Assembly (NCBI GenBank): GCA_002471975.1
Contig: DKQZ01000012.1
Span: 21,940 to 64,775 of the forward strand
Reading direction: 5' to 3'
From: Dialister sp. UBA7295
GTDB taxonomy: Bacteria > Bacillota > Negativicutes > Veillonellales > Dialisteraceae
DNA length: 42,836 nt
Both the position numbers and the translations under genes were made by a program. Shown in pieces: positions 31,390-40,502 of the stretch (position 1 is the first letter of the stretch; the number at the start of each line of letters is the position of its first letter). Below the pieces are notes generated by a model. It worked only from the letters and a program-made list of their open reading frames with translations, was not told the origin of the DNA and made no database searches.

Positions 31390-32883
31390 ATGGGCTTTTT
31401 GAATCATATTTCTTCCCATTTTCATAAAGATGAGCCGGCATATATGCCGGAAGAAGAGCGGGCAGGCCGTATTGATGATGGGGCACTGGCCATTCTTCGC
31501 GCCCTGGAAGAGGAAGGAAAAGAAGCCTATGTGGTGGGTGGCTGCGTGCGGGACCTTTTCATGGGGAGGATTCCCAATGACTGGGATATCACCACTTCCG
31601 CCCGGCCATCTGAAACCGTGGCTGTGGCCAGATCTCATGGCTGGAAAGCCGTCGATGGGGGAGGCCGCCGCTTTGGTACGGTGATTATCGTCCTTTCGGG
31701 AAACACCTTTGAGGTGACCACATTCCGGAAAGAGTTTTACGGTGCTGATTCCCATCGCCCGGAACAGGTGACTTTCTCAGATACCCTGGAAGAAGATGTA
31801 TCCCGTCGGGACTTCACGGTGAATGCCATGGCCCTGGACCGCAGGGGAAATCTGTATGATTATTTCCATGGTCTTGACGATTTGAAACATAAGAAACTCC
31901 GGACCGTGGGAAAGGCTTCGGAGCGCTTTCAGGAAGATGCGCTCCGCCTTTTCCGGGCCTGCCGGTTCCTGGGGCAGCTTGACTTCATGGCAGACAAATC
32001 CCTTGTGGAGGGCATGAAAGAAGCTTACCCGCGGGTGGCCGGACTTTCCCTGGAGCGGGTGCGGGAGGAAATAGATAAACTCATCGTGGCTCCTCATGCG
32101 GCGAGGGGCTTTGACCTCATGGTGTGCATGGGGCTCAATGAGACTTCCTGCCGGCTGAAAGTGAATGGTACATATAAAGAAATCCCCATCCTGCCGGAGC
32201 TTTCCCATCTTGTGGGGCTTCCGCAGCAGAAGGAATTTCATAAATTTGACGGCTGGTATCACACCCTGGCCGTCCTGGAAGCATCAAAACCGCTGCTCAT
32301 CAACCGATGGGCCGCCCTTCTTCATGATGTGGGGAAAGGAATGCCCGGGGTGAGGGCCATCCGCAATGGAAAATACACCGATTATGGACACGACATCAAA
32401 GGGGCGGAAATGGCGGAGGCAATCTTAAAACGCTGGGAAAGACCGGCCCGCTTCACAAACCATGTGGTATGGCTCGTGGCCAATCATATGAAATTTCATT
32501 ATTTCGCCAATTTTGAAGAAGCCAATGGCGTCAAATGGGTAAGGACCCTGGCGAGGGAGAAAGCTTTTCCCACTTCAAAGGAACTGGCAGAAGCTTTCGT
32601 GGAAATGACGGATCTGGGCAATGCGGATATTATCGGCTGCGGCCGACCGCTGTCGGCCACTGAAGGACACAGCGCCTTCGGGAAATATATGGAGGACCTG
32701 GCCCTCTCCATTCCTGTTTCCAGCCATGAGCTTCATTATGACAAAGAAGTGCCCAAAGCGCTGGGCAGCCATGTTTCTGACGGCATGGCCAACCTTCTTC
32801 TCCGCGTGCAGAACGGAGAACTGGAAAATACACCGGAGGCCCTCTATAATGCGGCCGTGCGATATGTGAGGAGGAGATCATGA
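31390..32883 (+). CDS. cca: CCA tRNA nucleotidyltransferase / poly(A) polymerase family with HD domain
   Basis: Adds or repairs the 3' CCA of tRNA. The start at 31390 (497 residues) is chosen because GGAGGG lies 4 bases upstream; the frame is open 25 codons further without a ribosome site. The catalytic head reads VVGGCVRDLFMGRIPNDWDITT, with metal ligands Asp64 and Asp66. RRDFTVNAMA and EDALRLFRACRF are the next class II motifs. LLHDVGKG and the following YGHDIKGAEMA form an HD phosphohydrolase domain. All tRNA genes here already encode CCA, so repair is the likely main role. Its stop overlaps the next start (ATGA). Confidence 0.93.
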   Translation: MGFLNHISSHFHKDEPAYMPEEERAGRIDDGALAILRALEEEGKEAYVVGGCVRDLFMGRIPNDWDITTSARPSETVAVARSHGWKAVDGGGRRFGTVIIVLSGNTFEVTTFRKEFYGADSHRPEQVTFSDTLEEDVSRRDFTVNAMALDRRGNLYDYFHGLDDLKHKKLRTVGKASERFQEDALRLFRACRFLGQLDFMADKSLVEGMKEAYPRVAGLSLERVREEIDKLIVAPHAARGFDLMVCMGLNETSCRLKVNGTYKEIPILPELSHLVGLPQQKEFHKFDGWYHTLAVLEASKPLLINRWAALLHDVGKGMPGVRAIRNGKYTDYGHDIKGAEMAEAILKRWERPARFTNHVVWLVANHMKFHYFANFEEANGVKWVRTLAREKAFPTSKELAEAFVEMTDLGNADIIGCGRPLSATEGHSAFGKYMEDLALSIPVSSHELHYDKEVPKALGSHVSDGMANLLLRVQNGELENTPEALYNAAVRYVRRRS

Positions 32884-34850
32884 GAAGAGGCATTCCCAGA
32901 AACCTGATGCGCAAACGGAGCTGGCGTATTGCCGGAGTCCTTTGCGCCTTCGGGATTGTCCTCATCATCCGCCTGCTCATTGTGCAGGTTTTTGAAGGAC
33001 ACCGGTATGAAGAAATGGCCTTTAACCAGACTTCCGGTCTTCAGACGCTCTACTCGCCCCGGGGAACCATTTATGACAGGAATGGCCGGGAACTGGCTTT
33101 TTCCGTGATGGTGAAATCCCTCTATGCGGACCCGGGCATCATGAATGTGAGTCCCGAGACGGCTGCAAAGGAACTGGCTCCCATCCTTCATAGGAAAGAA
33201 GGAGACCTTGTGGAACGGCTGTCCAGGGATACCCGTTTCGTATGGCTGGAAAGGGTCATGGATCCGGAAGATTCGGACAAGGTCATCGAACTGATTAAAG
33301 AAAACAAATGGGAAGGCTTTGCCTTCGTCGATGAAAGCCGGCGCTTCTATCCGAACGGCGAAATGGCGGCCAATGTGCTTGGCTTTGTAGGCCTTGACGA
33401 CAAGGGCCTTGACGGACTCGAAATGTCCCTGGACGATCTCATCAAAGGCGGGGCCAACAAACAGAGAATTCTCACCGATGCCAGGGGGAATCCGATCCTG
33501 AAATCGGCCATGGCTCCCTACAAGGCGAAAAAAGAAAAATCCGTCTATCTCACCATTGACCAGAATATCCAGTTCTATGCGGAAAGGGCACTGGACAGGG
33601 CTATGGCCAATACCCATGCCAATGGGGGGATTATCATCGTCATGGATCCGAAGACAGGAGATATCCTGGCCCTGGGGAATCGCCCCTCCTATGATCCCAA
33701 TCATTTTGACAAGGCCACGGAAGCAGAATTCAAAAACCGCGCAGTCGTGGATATTTATGAACCGGGGTCCACATTCAAGCCCATCATTGCTGCCGCTGCC
33801 CTTGACGCAGGAACTTATGATACGGAACGGGTATGGCACGATCCCGGGCAGGTCTGGGCTTCCGGCCATGCCATCAAAAACTGGAACGATGAACCTTATG
33901 GCGATGTCCGTCTCGTGGATATCATCAAGTTTTCCATCAATACCGGCTTTGCTCATATCGGCCTTTTGACCGGCGGGGAAACCCTGACGAAGTATGCCAG
34001 GGCTTTTGGCTTTGGTGAACCCACGGGCATAGAATTTCCCGGGGAAGGAAGCGGTATTCTTTTCAATCCGAAAGAGATGCGGGCCATCGACGTGGCTACC
34101 ATGTCGATCGGGCAGGGGATTGCTGTCACGCCCCTCCAGATGGTCCAGGCCTACAGCGCCCTTGCCAATGGGGGCAAGATGGTAAAGCCCCATATTATCG
34201 ATGCCATCAGGAATCCTGACGGCACCGACTACCAGGTGACCCCGGTCGATTACATCGGTACCCCGGTATCAAAGAAATCGGCCGATGACGTCAAGGATAT
34301 GATGGAAAAGGAAATATCCGAAGGCGGCGGCAATAATGCCCAGGTGCCGGGCTACCATATGGCCGGCAAAACCGGCACAGCCCAGAAAATCGATGCCCAG
34401 TATGGCGGGTATCTGAAAAACCAGTATATCGCCTCTTTCTGTGGATTCGGTCCGGTTGAAGATCCGAAAGCGATCTGTCTTGTGGTCCTCGATACGCCAA
34501 AAGGAGCCTTTTACGGAAGCCAGGTAGCGGCACCGGTATTCAAGGAAGCCATGACACAGATTATGCGTTACCTCAAAGTACCGACCATCGAAGATAAAGA
34601 GGCTCACGCCAAACCGAAAAACCGGGATATCGAGCTTTACAAGCCAAAACTTCCTTCGGAAGATACGAAAGAATTCCGTCTTCCCAGCTTTACAGGCTGG
34701 TCCATGAGGGATGTGGGCGAATGGCTCACGAGAGCCGGTCTGGGATTCCAGCCCGAAGGCAGCGGGTTTGCAGACAGCCAGTCTCCGGGAATCGGCGCCA
34801 AAGTCAGAAAAGGGGATAATGTGAAGGTACATTTCACCCATCACGACTGA
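32880..34850 (+). CDS. penicillin-binding protein, FtsI/SpoVD class B transpeptidase with PASTA domain
   Basis: Cross-links septal or elongation peptidoglycan. 656 residues: a short cytoplasmic segment, one transmembrane helix (about 16-37), a PBP dimerisation domain beginning SPRGTIYDRNGRELA, a transpeptidase domain, and one PASTA domain at the C-terminus (LPSFTGWSMRDVGEWL onward). Active-site motifs are complete: STFK (297-300), SIN (352-354) and KTGT (497-500). The ATGA overlap with cca indicates translational coupling, an unusual partnership. PBP2x-like division role is the best guess, but no other division genes are adjacent. Confidence 0.92.
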   Translation: MRRGIPRNLMRKRSWRIAGVLCAFGIVLIIRLLIVQVFEGHRYEEMAFNQTSGLQTLYSPRGTIYDRNGRELAFSVMVKSLYADPGIMNVSPETAAKELAPILHRKEGDLVERLSRDTRFVWLERVMDPEDSDKVIELIKENKWEGFAFVDESRRFYPNGEMAANVLGFVGLDDKGLDGLEMSLDDLIKGGANKQRILTDARGNPILKSAMAPYKAKKEKSVYLTIDQNIQFYAERALDRAMANTHANGGIIIVMDPKTGDILALGNRPSYDPNHFDKATEAEFKNRAVVDIYEPGSTFKPIIAAAALDAGTYDTERVWHDPGQVWASGHAIKNWNDEPYGDVRLVDIIKFSINTGFAHIGLLTGGETLTKYARAFGFGEPTGIEFPGEGSGILFNPKEMRAIDVATMSIGQGIAVTPLQMVQAYSALANGGKMVKPHIIDAIRNPDGTDYQVTPVDYIGTPVSKKSADDVKDMMEKEISEGGGNNAQVPGYHMAGKTGTAQKIDAQYGGYLKNQYIASFCGFGPVEDPKAICLVVLDTPKGAFYGSQVAAPVFKEAMTQIMRYLKVPTIEDKEAHAKPKNRDIELYKPKLPSEDTKEFRLPSFTGWSMRDVGEWLTRAGLGFQPEGSGFADSQSPGIGAKVRKGDNVKVHFTHHD

Positions 34851-34886
34851 AGGCAGAAAATTTCCAATCGCTAAAAATAATTTCAT

Positions 34887-34926
34887 AAAGCCGTGAAGAG
34901 GCGAAATACCTTTCACGGCTTTTATT
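34887..34926 (+). terminator. terminator of cca-pbp
   Basis: AAAGCCGTGAA (34887-34897) pairs with TTCACGGCTTT (34912-34922), then TATTTATG. Confidence 0.88.
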
Positions 34927-35007
34927 TATGAAGAAAATCCATGTAAAATGTTTGAAAAATTTAATAATGCCCCGGCGTTCAGAGTCCATAAATTTCCATG
35001 GCAACTA

Positions 35008-35016
35008 TGCTATAAT
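35008..35016 (+). promoter_or_regulatory. extended -10 promoter of fhs-folD
   Basis: TGC-TATAAT 58 bases before the start codon; the -35 is weak. Confidence 0.55.
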
Positions 35017-35073
35017 TAAAACAGATAGTTGTTTCCATATTTCAAATGTTTTTATTCAAGGGGGAAAGTAAGC

Positions 35074-36741
35074 ATGTTAAGCGATATTGAAATTGCACAG
35101 AGAGCAGAAATGAAGCCGGTTACTGAAATCGGCGCTTCCATCGGCATTCCGGCGGAAGACCTTGAAAATTATGGCCCGTACAAGGCTAAGATTTCTCTGA
35201 AATTCACCAAAGAACTGGAAAAGAAACCCATGGGCCACCTCATTCTGGTGACTGCTATTTCCCCGACTCCGGCAGGTGAAGGCAAGACGACGACTACCGT
35301 AGGCCTCGGACAGGCCCTGGCCCTTCTTGGCAAGAAAACCATGATCTGTCTCCGTGAACCGTCCCTCGGCCCCTGCATGGGAATCAAAGGGGGCGCGGCA
35401 GGCGGCGGCTATTCCCAGGTGGTACCGATGGAAGATATCAATCTTCATTTCACCGGGGATCTTCATGCCATCACGGCTACCCACAACTTGCTGGCAGCCA
35501 TGGTAGACAACCATATCCAGCAGGGCAATGTCCTTGGCATTGATCCGAGAAGAGTGGTATGGAATCGTGTCATGGATATGAATGACCGTGTACTCCGCCA
35601 TATCGTGTTAGGCCTCGGCGGCCATCCGGACGGTGTTCCCAGAGAAGGCAGCTTCGATATTACCGTGGCTTCTGAAATCATGGCTATCCTCTGTCTGGCA
35701 ACCTCTATCCGCAATATGAAGGAACGGTTTGCAAAGATCATCGTCGGGTATACCTATGACAATAAACCGGTCACTGCAGGAGATATCCATGCCCAGGGCG
35801 CTATGGCAGCCCTCATGAAGGATGCCCTGAAACCAAACCTGGTACAGACCCTGGAACATGTGCCGGCTTTCATTCATGGCGGTCCATTTGCGAATATCGC
35901 CCACGGCTGCAATTCCATCCTCGCTACGAAAACGGCCCTTCACCTCGCTGACTATGTAGTTACGGAAGCCGGATTCGGTGCCGACCTGGGAGCAGAAAAA
36001 TTCCTGGATATCAAGTGCCGCTTTGCAGGATTCAAACCGGAAGCAGCTGTCTTAGTTGCTACGATTCGTGCCCTCAAGATGAATGGCGGCAAGGCAAAGA
36101 ATGAACTCACCGAATCGGACCCGGAAGCCGTGAAGAGAGGCCTTCCGAACCTGCTCCGCCATATTTCCAACCTGAAGAAATACGGTTTGCCGGTCGTAGT
36201 AGCTCTCAATATGTTCCCCGCTGATACGCCGGAAGAAAAGAAAGTCATCGAAGATGCCTGCAAAGAAGCAGGAGTCGAAGTGGCTGAATCCACAGTATTT
36301 GTCAATGGCGGCAAAGGCGGACTCGAACTGGGCGAAAAAGTCCTGGCTGCTCTTGAAAAAGGCTCTGACTATAAAACGCTCTACGACGTCAACCAGCCTC
36401 TGAAAGCAAAGATTGAAACCATTGCCAAAGAAATTTATGGCGCAGCCAATGTACAGTATGACAGCGCTGCCGAGAAAGAACTGAAACACATCGAGGAAAT
36501 GGGATTCCGGGATGTGCCTGTCTGCATTGCAAAGACGCCGGCCTCTTTCACCGATGATCCCACGAAACTGGGCGCTCCCACCGGATTTACCCTTCACGTG
36601 AGAGAAGTCCGCATTTCCGCGGGCGCAGGATTTGTAGTCGTTCTGACCGGTAAAGTCATGACCATGCCGGGACTTCCGAAACGTCCGGCAGCAGAACGGA
36701 TCGATGTCGATGATGACGGAAATATTACGGGGCTCTTCTGA
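35074..36741 (+). CDS. fhs: formate-tetrahydrofolate ligase
   Basis: ATP-dependent synthesis of 10-formyl-THF from formate. 555 residues, full length; the start at 35074 follows AGGGGGAAAG. The P-loop SPTPAGEGKTTTTVGLG spans about 63-79. REPSLGPCMGIKGGAAGGGYSQV, GDLHAITATHNLLAA and DPRRVVWNRVMDMNDR are family signatures. The stop codon overlaps the folD start by one base (TGATG), making a C1-folate operon. No other Wood-Ljungdahl genes are present, so the role is probably formate assimilation for purine synthesis or formate balance. Confidence 0.97.
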   Translation: MLSDIEIAQRAEMKPVTEIGASIGIPAEDLENYGPYKAKISLKFTKELEKKPMGHLILVTAISPTPAGEGKTTTTVGLGQALALLGKKTMICLREPSLGPCMGIKGGAAGGGYSQVVPMEDINLHFTGDLHAITATHNLLAAMVDNHIQQGNVLGIDPRRVVWNRVMDMNDRVLRHIVLGLGGHPDGVPREGSFDITVASEIMAILCLATSIRNMKERFAKIIVGYTYDNKPVTAGDIHAQGAMAALMKDALKPNLVQTLEHVPAFIHGGPFANIAHGCNSILATKTALHLADYVVTEAGFGADLGAEKFLDIKCRFAGFKPEAAVLVATIRALKMNGGKAKNELTESDPEAVKRGLPNLLRHISNLKKYGLPVVVALNMFPADTPEEKKVIEDACKEAGVEVAESTVFVNGGKGGLELGEKVLAALEKGSDYKTLYDVNQPLKAKIETIAKEIYGAANVQYDSAAEKELKHIEEMGFRDVPVCIAKTPASFTDDPTKLGAPTGFTLHVREVRISAGAGFVVVLTGKVMTMPGLPKRPAAERIDVDDDGNITGLF

Positions 36742-37589
36742 TGGCAGTCATTCTGGATGGCAAAGAAACCGCAGAGCACCTGAAAGGGGTTCTTAAAGAG
36801 AGACTGGAAGCTTTGCGGGCCAAAGATTATGAACCCGTACTGGCCATCATCCTCGCAGGAAGCAGCAAACCTTCCGCCATGTATGCGTCTTTCATGCAGA
36901 AAGTGGCCAAAGGCTACGGCATCGAAGCGGAAATTTTCCGCAAAGGCGATGACGTGACGGAAGAAGAACTGGGAAAGCTCATTACCGACCTCTCCAATGA
37001 CAGGAAATATACGGGCATCCTTATGATGATGCCCCTCCCAAAGGGTATTTCCGAAGAAAAGATGATTGCCCTCATCCATCCGGACAAAGACGTGGACGGA
37101 CTCACCGATACCAATGCGGGCCGTCTCTCCTGCGGAAAGGCAGGACTCTTTGGATGTACGCCGAGAGCGGTCATGGCCATTCTCGATGATTATCATATCG
37201 ATATGGACGGTAAAAAAGCCGTGGTCATCGGCCGGAGCAATGTGATCGGGAAACCGGTGTCCCTCATGCTCCTGAAGAAAAATGCCACCGTCGCTATCTG
37301 TCATTCCCATACGAAGAACCTGGCAGAAATCACCCGACAGGCGGATATTCTGGTAGCTGCCGTGGGCCATGCAAGCTGCGTGACAAAAGATATGGTGAAA
37401 CCGGGAGCCATAGTTATTGACGTAGGCATTAACCGGGTAGAAGGAAAAACAGTGGGAGACGTGGACTACGAAGGAGTTTCTGAAATCGCCGGAGCGATCA
37501 CTCCTGTTCCCGGAGGAGTAGGAAGTGTCACGACCACTATGGTGATTGAAAATATTATTGCAGCCGGAGAAAAGCAGCTGGCACAGTAA
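36741..37589 (+). CDS. folD: FolD-family methylene-THF dehydrogenase, cyclohydrolase residues altered
   Basis: Normally a bifunctional methylene-THF dehydrogenase and methenyl-THF cyclohydrolase. 282 residues with HPDKDVDGLTDTNAGRL, FGCTPRAVM, VVIGRSNVIGKPVSLMLL and ITPVPGGVGSVTTTM intact. In the active site, the motif E. coli reads as IYVASKRKA is MYASFMQKVA here. The Tyr is kept (Tyr48), but the catalytic Lys four residues on (human Lys56) is Met52. The QLPLP motif is MMPLP, so the conserved Gln (human Gln100) is Met96. Both changes hit the cyclohydrolase machinery, while the dinucleotide site looks normal. It may be a monofunctional dehydrogenase or a lineage variant. Confidence 0.93.
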   Translation: MAVILDGKETAEHLKGVLKERLEALRAKDYEPVLAIILAGSSKPSAMYASFMQKVAKGYGIEAEIFRKGDDVTEEELGKLITDLSNDRKYTGILMMMPLPKGISEEKMIALIHPDKDVDGLTDTNAGRLSCGKAGLFGCTPRAVMAILDDYHIDMDGKKAVVIGRSNVIGKPVSLMLLKKNATVAICHSHTKNLAEITRQADILVAAVGHASCVTKDMVKPGAIVIDVGINRVEGKTVGDVDYEGVSEIAGAITPVPGGVGSVTTTMVIENIIAAGEKQLAQ

Positions 37590-37607
37590 TATTTCCTCTT
37601 GGAAATC

Positions 37608-37645
37608 AAAAAGAATGTACTGAATCATTTCGGTACATTCTTTTT
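37608..37645 (+). terminator. terminator of fhs-folD
   Basis: AAAAAGAATGTAC (37608-37620) pairs with GTACATTCTTTTT (37633-37645); near-symmetric, so possibly bidirectional. Confidence 0.9.
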
Positions 37646-37711
37646 CTTTCTGTTCTGTGGTAAAATGGATAGGACTTTTTGAAATCCTGATTCTTCATGG
37701 AAAGGAAATTT

Positions 37712-38566
37712 ATGGAAACCAATGCAGTAACCAAAGTGGTGACTGATGAAATCAGCATCACCGCCAAATTTATCAACGATATGAAAATGTTCGTCCTGAA
37801 CAAAGGGATGGATATCGTGGAAGCCATCATCCTTTTCTGTATCGGCTATATCATCTGCCGGTATATCCGAAAAGTGGTGGAACACATCCTGGACCGCTCC
37901 AAAGTGGATCCTTCGGCAAAGACTTTTATTTCCGATATCATTTATTTCTTCTGCCTCGCCATCGTGACCATTGTATCTTTGGGAACTGCCGGAGTGGCTG
38001 CTGGAACTCTGGCAGCCGCTTTTGGTGGTATCGGTCTGGCCATCGGCCTTGGTCTTAAAGACAATATCGGAAACGTGGCTTCCGGGATTTTCATCCTCAT
38101 TTTCCGTCCCTTCAAAGTGGGTGACTATGTGTCCATCGGCGGAGCGCAGGGCACGGTAAAGGAAATCAGGATCATGTACACCAATGTGGCCACCCTGAGC
38201 AACCAGATGATCGTATTTCCAAATTCCAAACTCATCAGCAGCGTCATTACCAACTATTCCGCTTTTGAAACGAGAAATCTGGAATTCACCTTCGACGTGG
38301 GCTATAATACGGACCTTCGGAAATGCATCACTCTCCTGAAAGAAATCTTTACAGCTAATGACTATGTGCTGGACAAGGAAAACCTGCCCATCTTCGTCAG
38401 CTCCCTGGCAGAATCGTCCATCCAGATCTACGTCAGGGCTCAGGTGGACCGGCTTAAATACTTTGATGCCCAGAATGACCTCTACATCAAGGTGAAAGAA
38501 GCCTTTGACGAGGCGGGCATTGATATCCCATTCCCTCAGGTCGTTGTTCATCAGGCAAAAGACTGA
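37712..38566 (+). CDS. mscS: small-conductance mechanosensitive channel (MscS family)
   Basis: An osmotic safety valve of the inner membrane. At 284 residues it is E. coli MscS-sized, with three transmembrane helices. The pore helix region reads AGTLAAAFGGIGLAIGLGLKDNIGNVASG, followed by the beta domain FRPFKVGDYVSIGGAQGTVKEI and the FPNSKLISSVITNYS segment. The start at 37712 is preferred over 37697 because AAGGAAATTT lies directly before it. It stands alone between terminators. Confidence 0.94.
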   Translation: METNAVTKVVTDEISITAKFINDMKMFVLNKGMDIVEAIILFCIGYIICRYIRKVVEHILDRSKVDPSAKTFISDIIYFFCLAIVTIVSLGTAGVAAGTLAAAFGGIGLAIGLGLKDNIGNVASGIFILIFRPFKVGDYVSIGGAQGTVKEIRIMYTNVATLSNQMIVFPNSKLISSVITNYSAFETRNLEFTFDVGYNTDLRKCITLLKEIFTANDYVLDKENLPIFVSSLAESSIQIYVRAQVDRLKYFDAQNDLYIKVKEAFDEAGIDIPFPQVVVHQAKD

Positions 38567-38595
38567 TTTGTCTTTACATGATCATTCTAAGAAAT

Positions 38596-38625
38596 AAAGC
38601 GTACCGTTCCGGCGGCACGCTTTTT
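38596..38625 (+). terminator. terminator of mscS
   Basis: AAAGCGT (38596-38602) pairs with ACGCTTT (38617-38623), with an imperfect inner stem and five T's. Confidence 0.7.
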
Positions 38626-38640
38626 GATTTTCAATTGAAT

Positions 38641-38690
38641 CTGACAGCTAACGGCTAAAGGCTGACAGCTAACTGCTCACCGCCTGTCTC
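38641..38690. repeat. 7-base tandem repeat (GGCTAAC type)
   Basis: CTGACAG, CTAACGG, CTAAAGG, CTGACAG and CTAACTG follow each other with a 7-base period, just before the T-box promoter. Confidence 0.75.
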
Positions 38691-38707
38691 TTACCATATG
38701 CTCCTCA

Positions 38708-38736
38708 TTGACATCCTTATTTAAGAATGCTATACT
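38708..38736 (+). promoter_or_regulatory. promoter of the T-box/ECF operon
   Basis: TTGACA (38708-38713), 17-base spacer ending TGC, TATACT (38731-38736). Confidence 0.9.
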
Positions 38737-38739
38737 CGA

Positions 38740-38990
38740 ATCAATATAAAACCGATGAACGGGGAGAGTAGTAAGGAAGAGGCCATCCAAGGGAGCCGGT
38801 GAGAATGGGAATCCGGTATGGCAGTCTTTATGAATGGGCCCGGGAGGCGCAGCTTCGAGCCGTGCGGGGTAGAGGCTGACGGGGACCTGCCGTTACAGGA
38901 ATGAGCCGGACTTACGTCAAATTGGGTGGTACCGCGGAAATAATCCTTTCGTCCCTTTGCTTTATGAGCAGAGGATGAAAGGATTTTTTT
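38740..38990 (+). promoter_or_regulatory. T-box riboswitch, predicted tRNA-Trp specific
   Basis: The canonical T-box GGGTGGTACCGCGG is at 38924-38937. The GAGAGUA element (38764-38770), a kink-turn GAUGA, and the stem CGGG (38760-38763)/CCCG (38839-38842) frame the specifier loop. Its 3' side reads GAA-UGG-G, so the specifier is UGG (38835-38837), Trp. Shifting by one gives AUG (Met), less consistent with the T-box at 9236, where exactly one purine separates codon and stem. The terminator AATCCTTTC/GAAAGGATT with T run ends at 38990, 24 bases before the first gene. Uncharged tRNA would relieve termination. Confidence 0.9.
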
Positions 38991-39014
38991 ATTTCTATTT
39001 TTCAGGAGGTTATT

Positions 39015-40502
39015 ATGGAACAGGTCAGGGATGTATCAAAGCTTGTCTACACCAAGGCGAGAGGGGGTAAATTCCGCTGGCTCACCATTTCTACATTGAT
39101 GCTGGCCATCGGCATGATTCTTCATCTTGTGTCGCCGTCGGTTTTCGGCTTTACACCGAACTGGATGATTGCCTGCTATGTGGTGGCCATCCTTCTCACA
39201 AAACCAAGCTACAAGCAGTGCCTGGGAATCTGTATGGTGGCGGCCCTTATGGAAGTCTTTACTTCCAAATCCGCTTTCCCTTATGGCGACTTTGCTTCGG
39301 AATTCTTCGGCGCCTATGTGGCCGGTTTCTTTGCCCATTCCGTGCCGCCCATTAAATTTGGCAAATTATCCCTCCGTCCTATGCTGGCAGGTTTTGTGAC
39401 CACTATCGTTTCCGGTTTTACTTTTCTTTCCATCCTGACACTTGTCATGGGGATTCCGCTTAAAGTTTTCCTTTATGGCATGATGCCGGCCCTTTTCTTC
39501 ATCGGTATCGGTAATGCAGTCATTACGCCATTTCTTTATTTCCCTGCCCTCCGCCTGTTCAAATCCATGCATTACATGGCAGAGTCTGACGTGGAAGACA
39601 GTGATCACAGCGGACTGAAACTGGTGCAGCAGAATCCGGGCGTCATCAGTGTCGAGCATCTCACCCATACTTATCCTTTTGCCAAAGAACCGGCCCTAAA
39701 AGACGTGAATCTTTCCGTGCAGAAAGGAGATTTCATCGTCATTACGGGACCAAACGGCGCAGGAAAGACGAGTCTCCTCATGTCCATGGCAGGAGCCATC
39801 CCCCAGTACTATGGGGGAACCATGGAGGGTATGGTTTTCACGGATGGGAAAGCCGTGACCCAGCATACCATTGCTGATCTCGCTTCTTCCATCGGCGTCA
39901 TCCTTTCCGATTATAAAGCCCAGATCGTAACTCTTACGGTAGGGGAGGAAATGGCCTTTACTCTTGAGAACCATGGTTTCCCGCCGGATGAAATCAGGCG
40001 CCGTTCCAGGGAAGCACTGAAAAAAGTTCATCTGGACGGACTGGAAGAAAGAAAAGTTTCCACCCTTTCCGGCGGTCAGTCTCAGAGACTGGTAGTGGCT
40101 GCAGTTTTAGCTGAAGAACCGGATGTACTGGTTTTCGATGAACCGACTTCTGCCCTGGACCCGGAAGGGATTCGGGAATTTTATGAAATGGTGGGCGAAC
40201 TCAATCAGAAAGAAGGACTCACCGTTATTGTGGCTGAACATCATTTGGAAGCTGCCCTTCCTTATGCGACGAGATTTGTCCTCATGAACAAAGGCGAAAT
40301 CGTGAGCCAGGGCGATCCGGAAAAAGTCATGCGGGCCATGGCGGAAAATCACATTTACGAAGAAGCCATCCCCGATATGTACCGGGCCCAGCTGGAACTG
40401 GAAAAAGAGGGCATTTCCTTTGATAAGCCATTCCTCAATATCCGTGATGCCGAGCATTCGGTGAATGAATATTTCGCAGAAGGAGGGGAAGCACATGCTT
40501 GA
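39015..40502 (+). CDS. ECF transporter S component (TrpP-like) fused to EcfA ATPase
   Basis: 495 residues in two parts. Residues 1 to about 190 are a membrane S domain with helices starting ISTLMLAIGMILHLVSP, and a loop SKSAFPYGDFASEFFG that recalls the FPGGQ...D loop of TrpP. Residues from about 210 are an ABC ATPase with Walker A GPNGAGKTS, signature LSGGQSQR, Walker B VLVFDEPTSALDPEG and H-loop AEHH. S component and ATPase are normally separate, so the fusion is notable. Tryptophan is predicted from the UGG T-box and the weak TrpP resemblance; methionine cannot be excluded. AGGAGG lies 6 bases before the ATG. Confidence 0.85.
   Translation: MEQVRDVSKLVYTKARGGKFRWLTISTLMLAIGMILHLVSPSVFGFTPNWMIACYVVAILLTKPSYKQCLGICMVAALMEVFTSKSAFPYGDFASEFFGAYVAGFFAHSVPPIKFGKLSLRPMLAGFVTTIVSGFTFLSILTLVMGIPLKVFLYGMMPALFFIGIGNAVITPFLYFPALRLFKSMHYMAESDVEDSDHSGLKLVQQNPGVISVEHLTHTYPFAKEPALKDVNLSVQKGDFIVITGPNGAGKTSLLMSMAGAIPQYYGGTMEGMVFTDGKAVTQHTIADLASSIGVILSDYKAQIVTLTVGEEMAFTLENHGFPPDEIRRRSREALKKVHLDGLEERKVSTLSGGQSQRLVVAAVLAEEPDVLVFDEPTSALDPEGIREFYEMVGELNQKEGLTVIVAEHHLEAALPYATRFVLMNKGEIVSQGDPEKVMRAMAENHIYEEAIPDMYRAQLELEKEGISFDKPFLNIRDAEHSVNEYFAEGGEAHA

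Noticed and set aside
32844..34193. Minus-strand open frame of 449 codons opposite the PBP gene
   Set aside because: The plus strand encodes a complete transpeptidase with all motifs; the antisense frame has no features.
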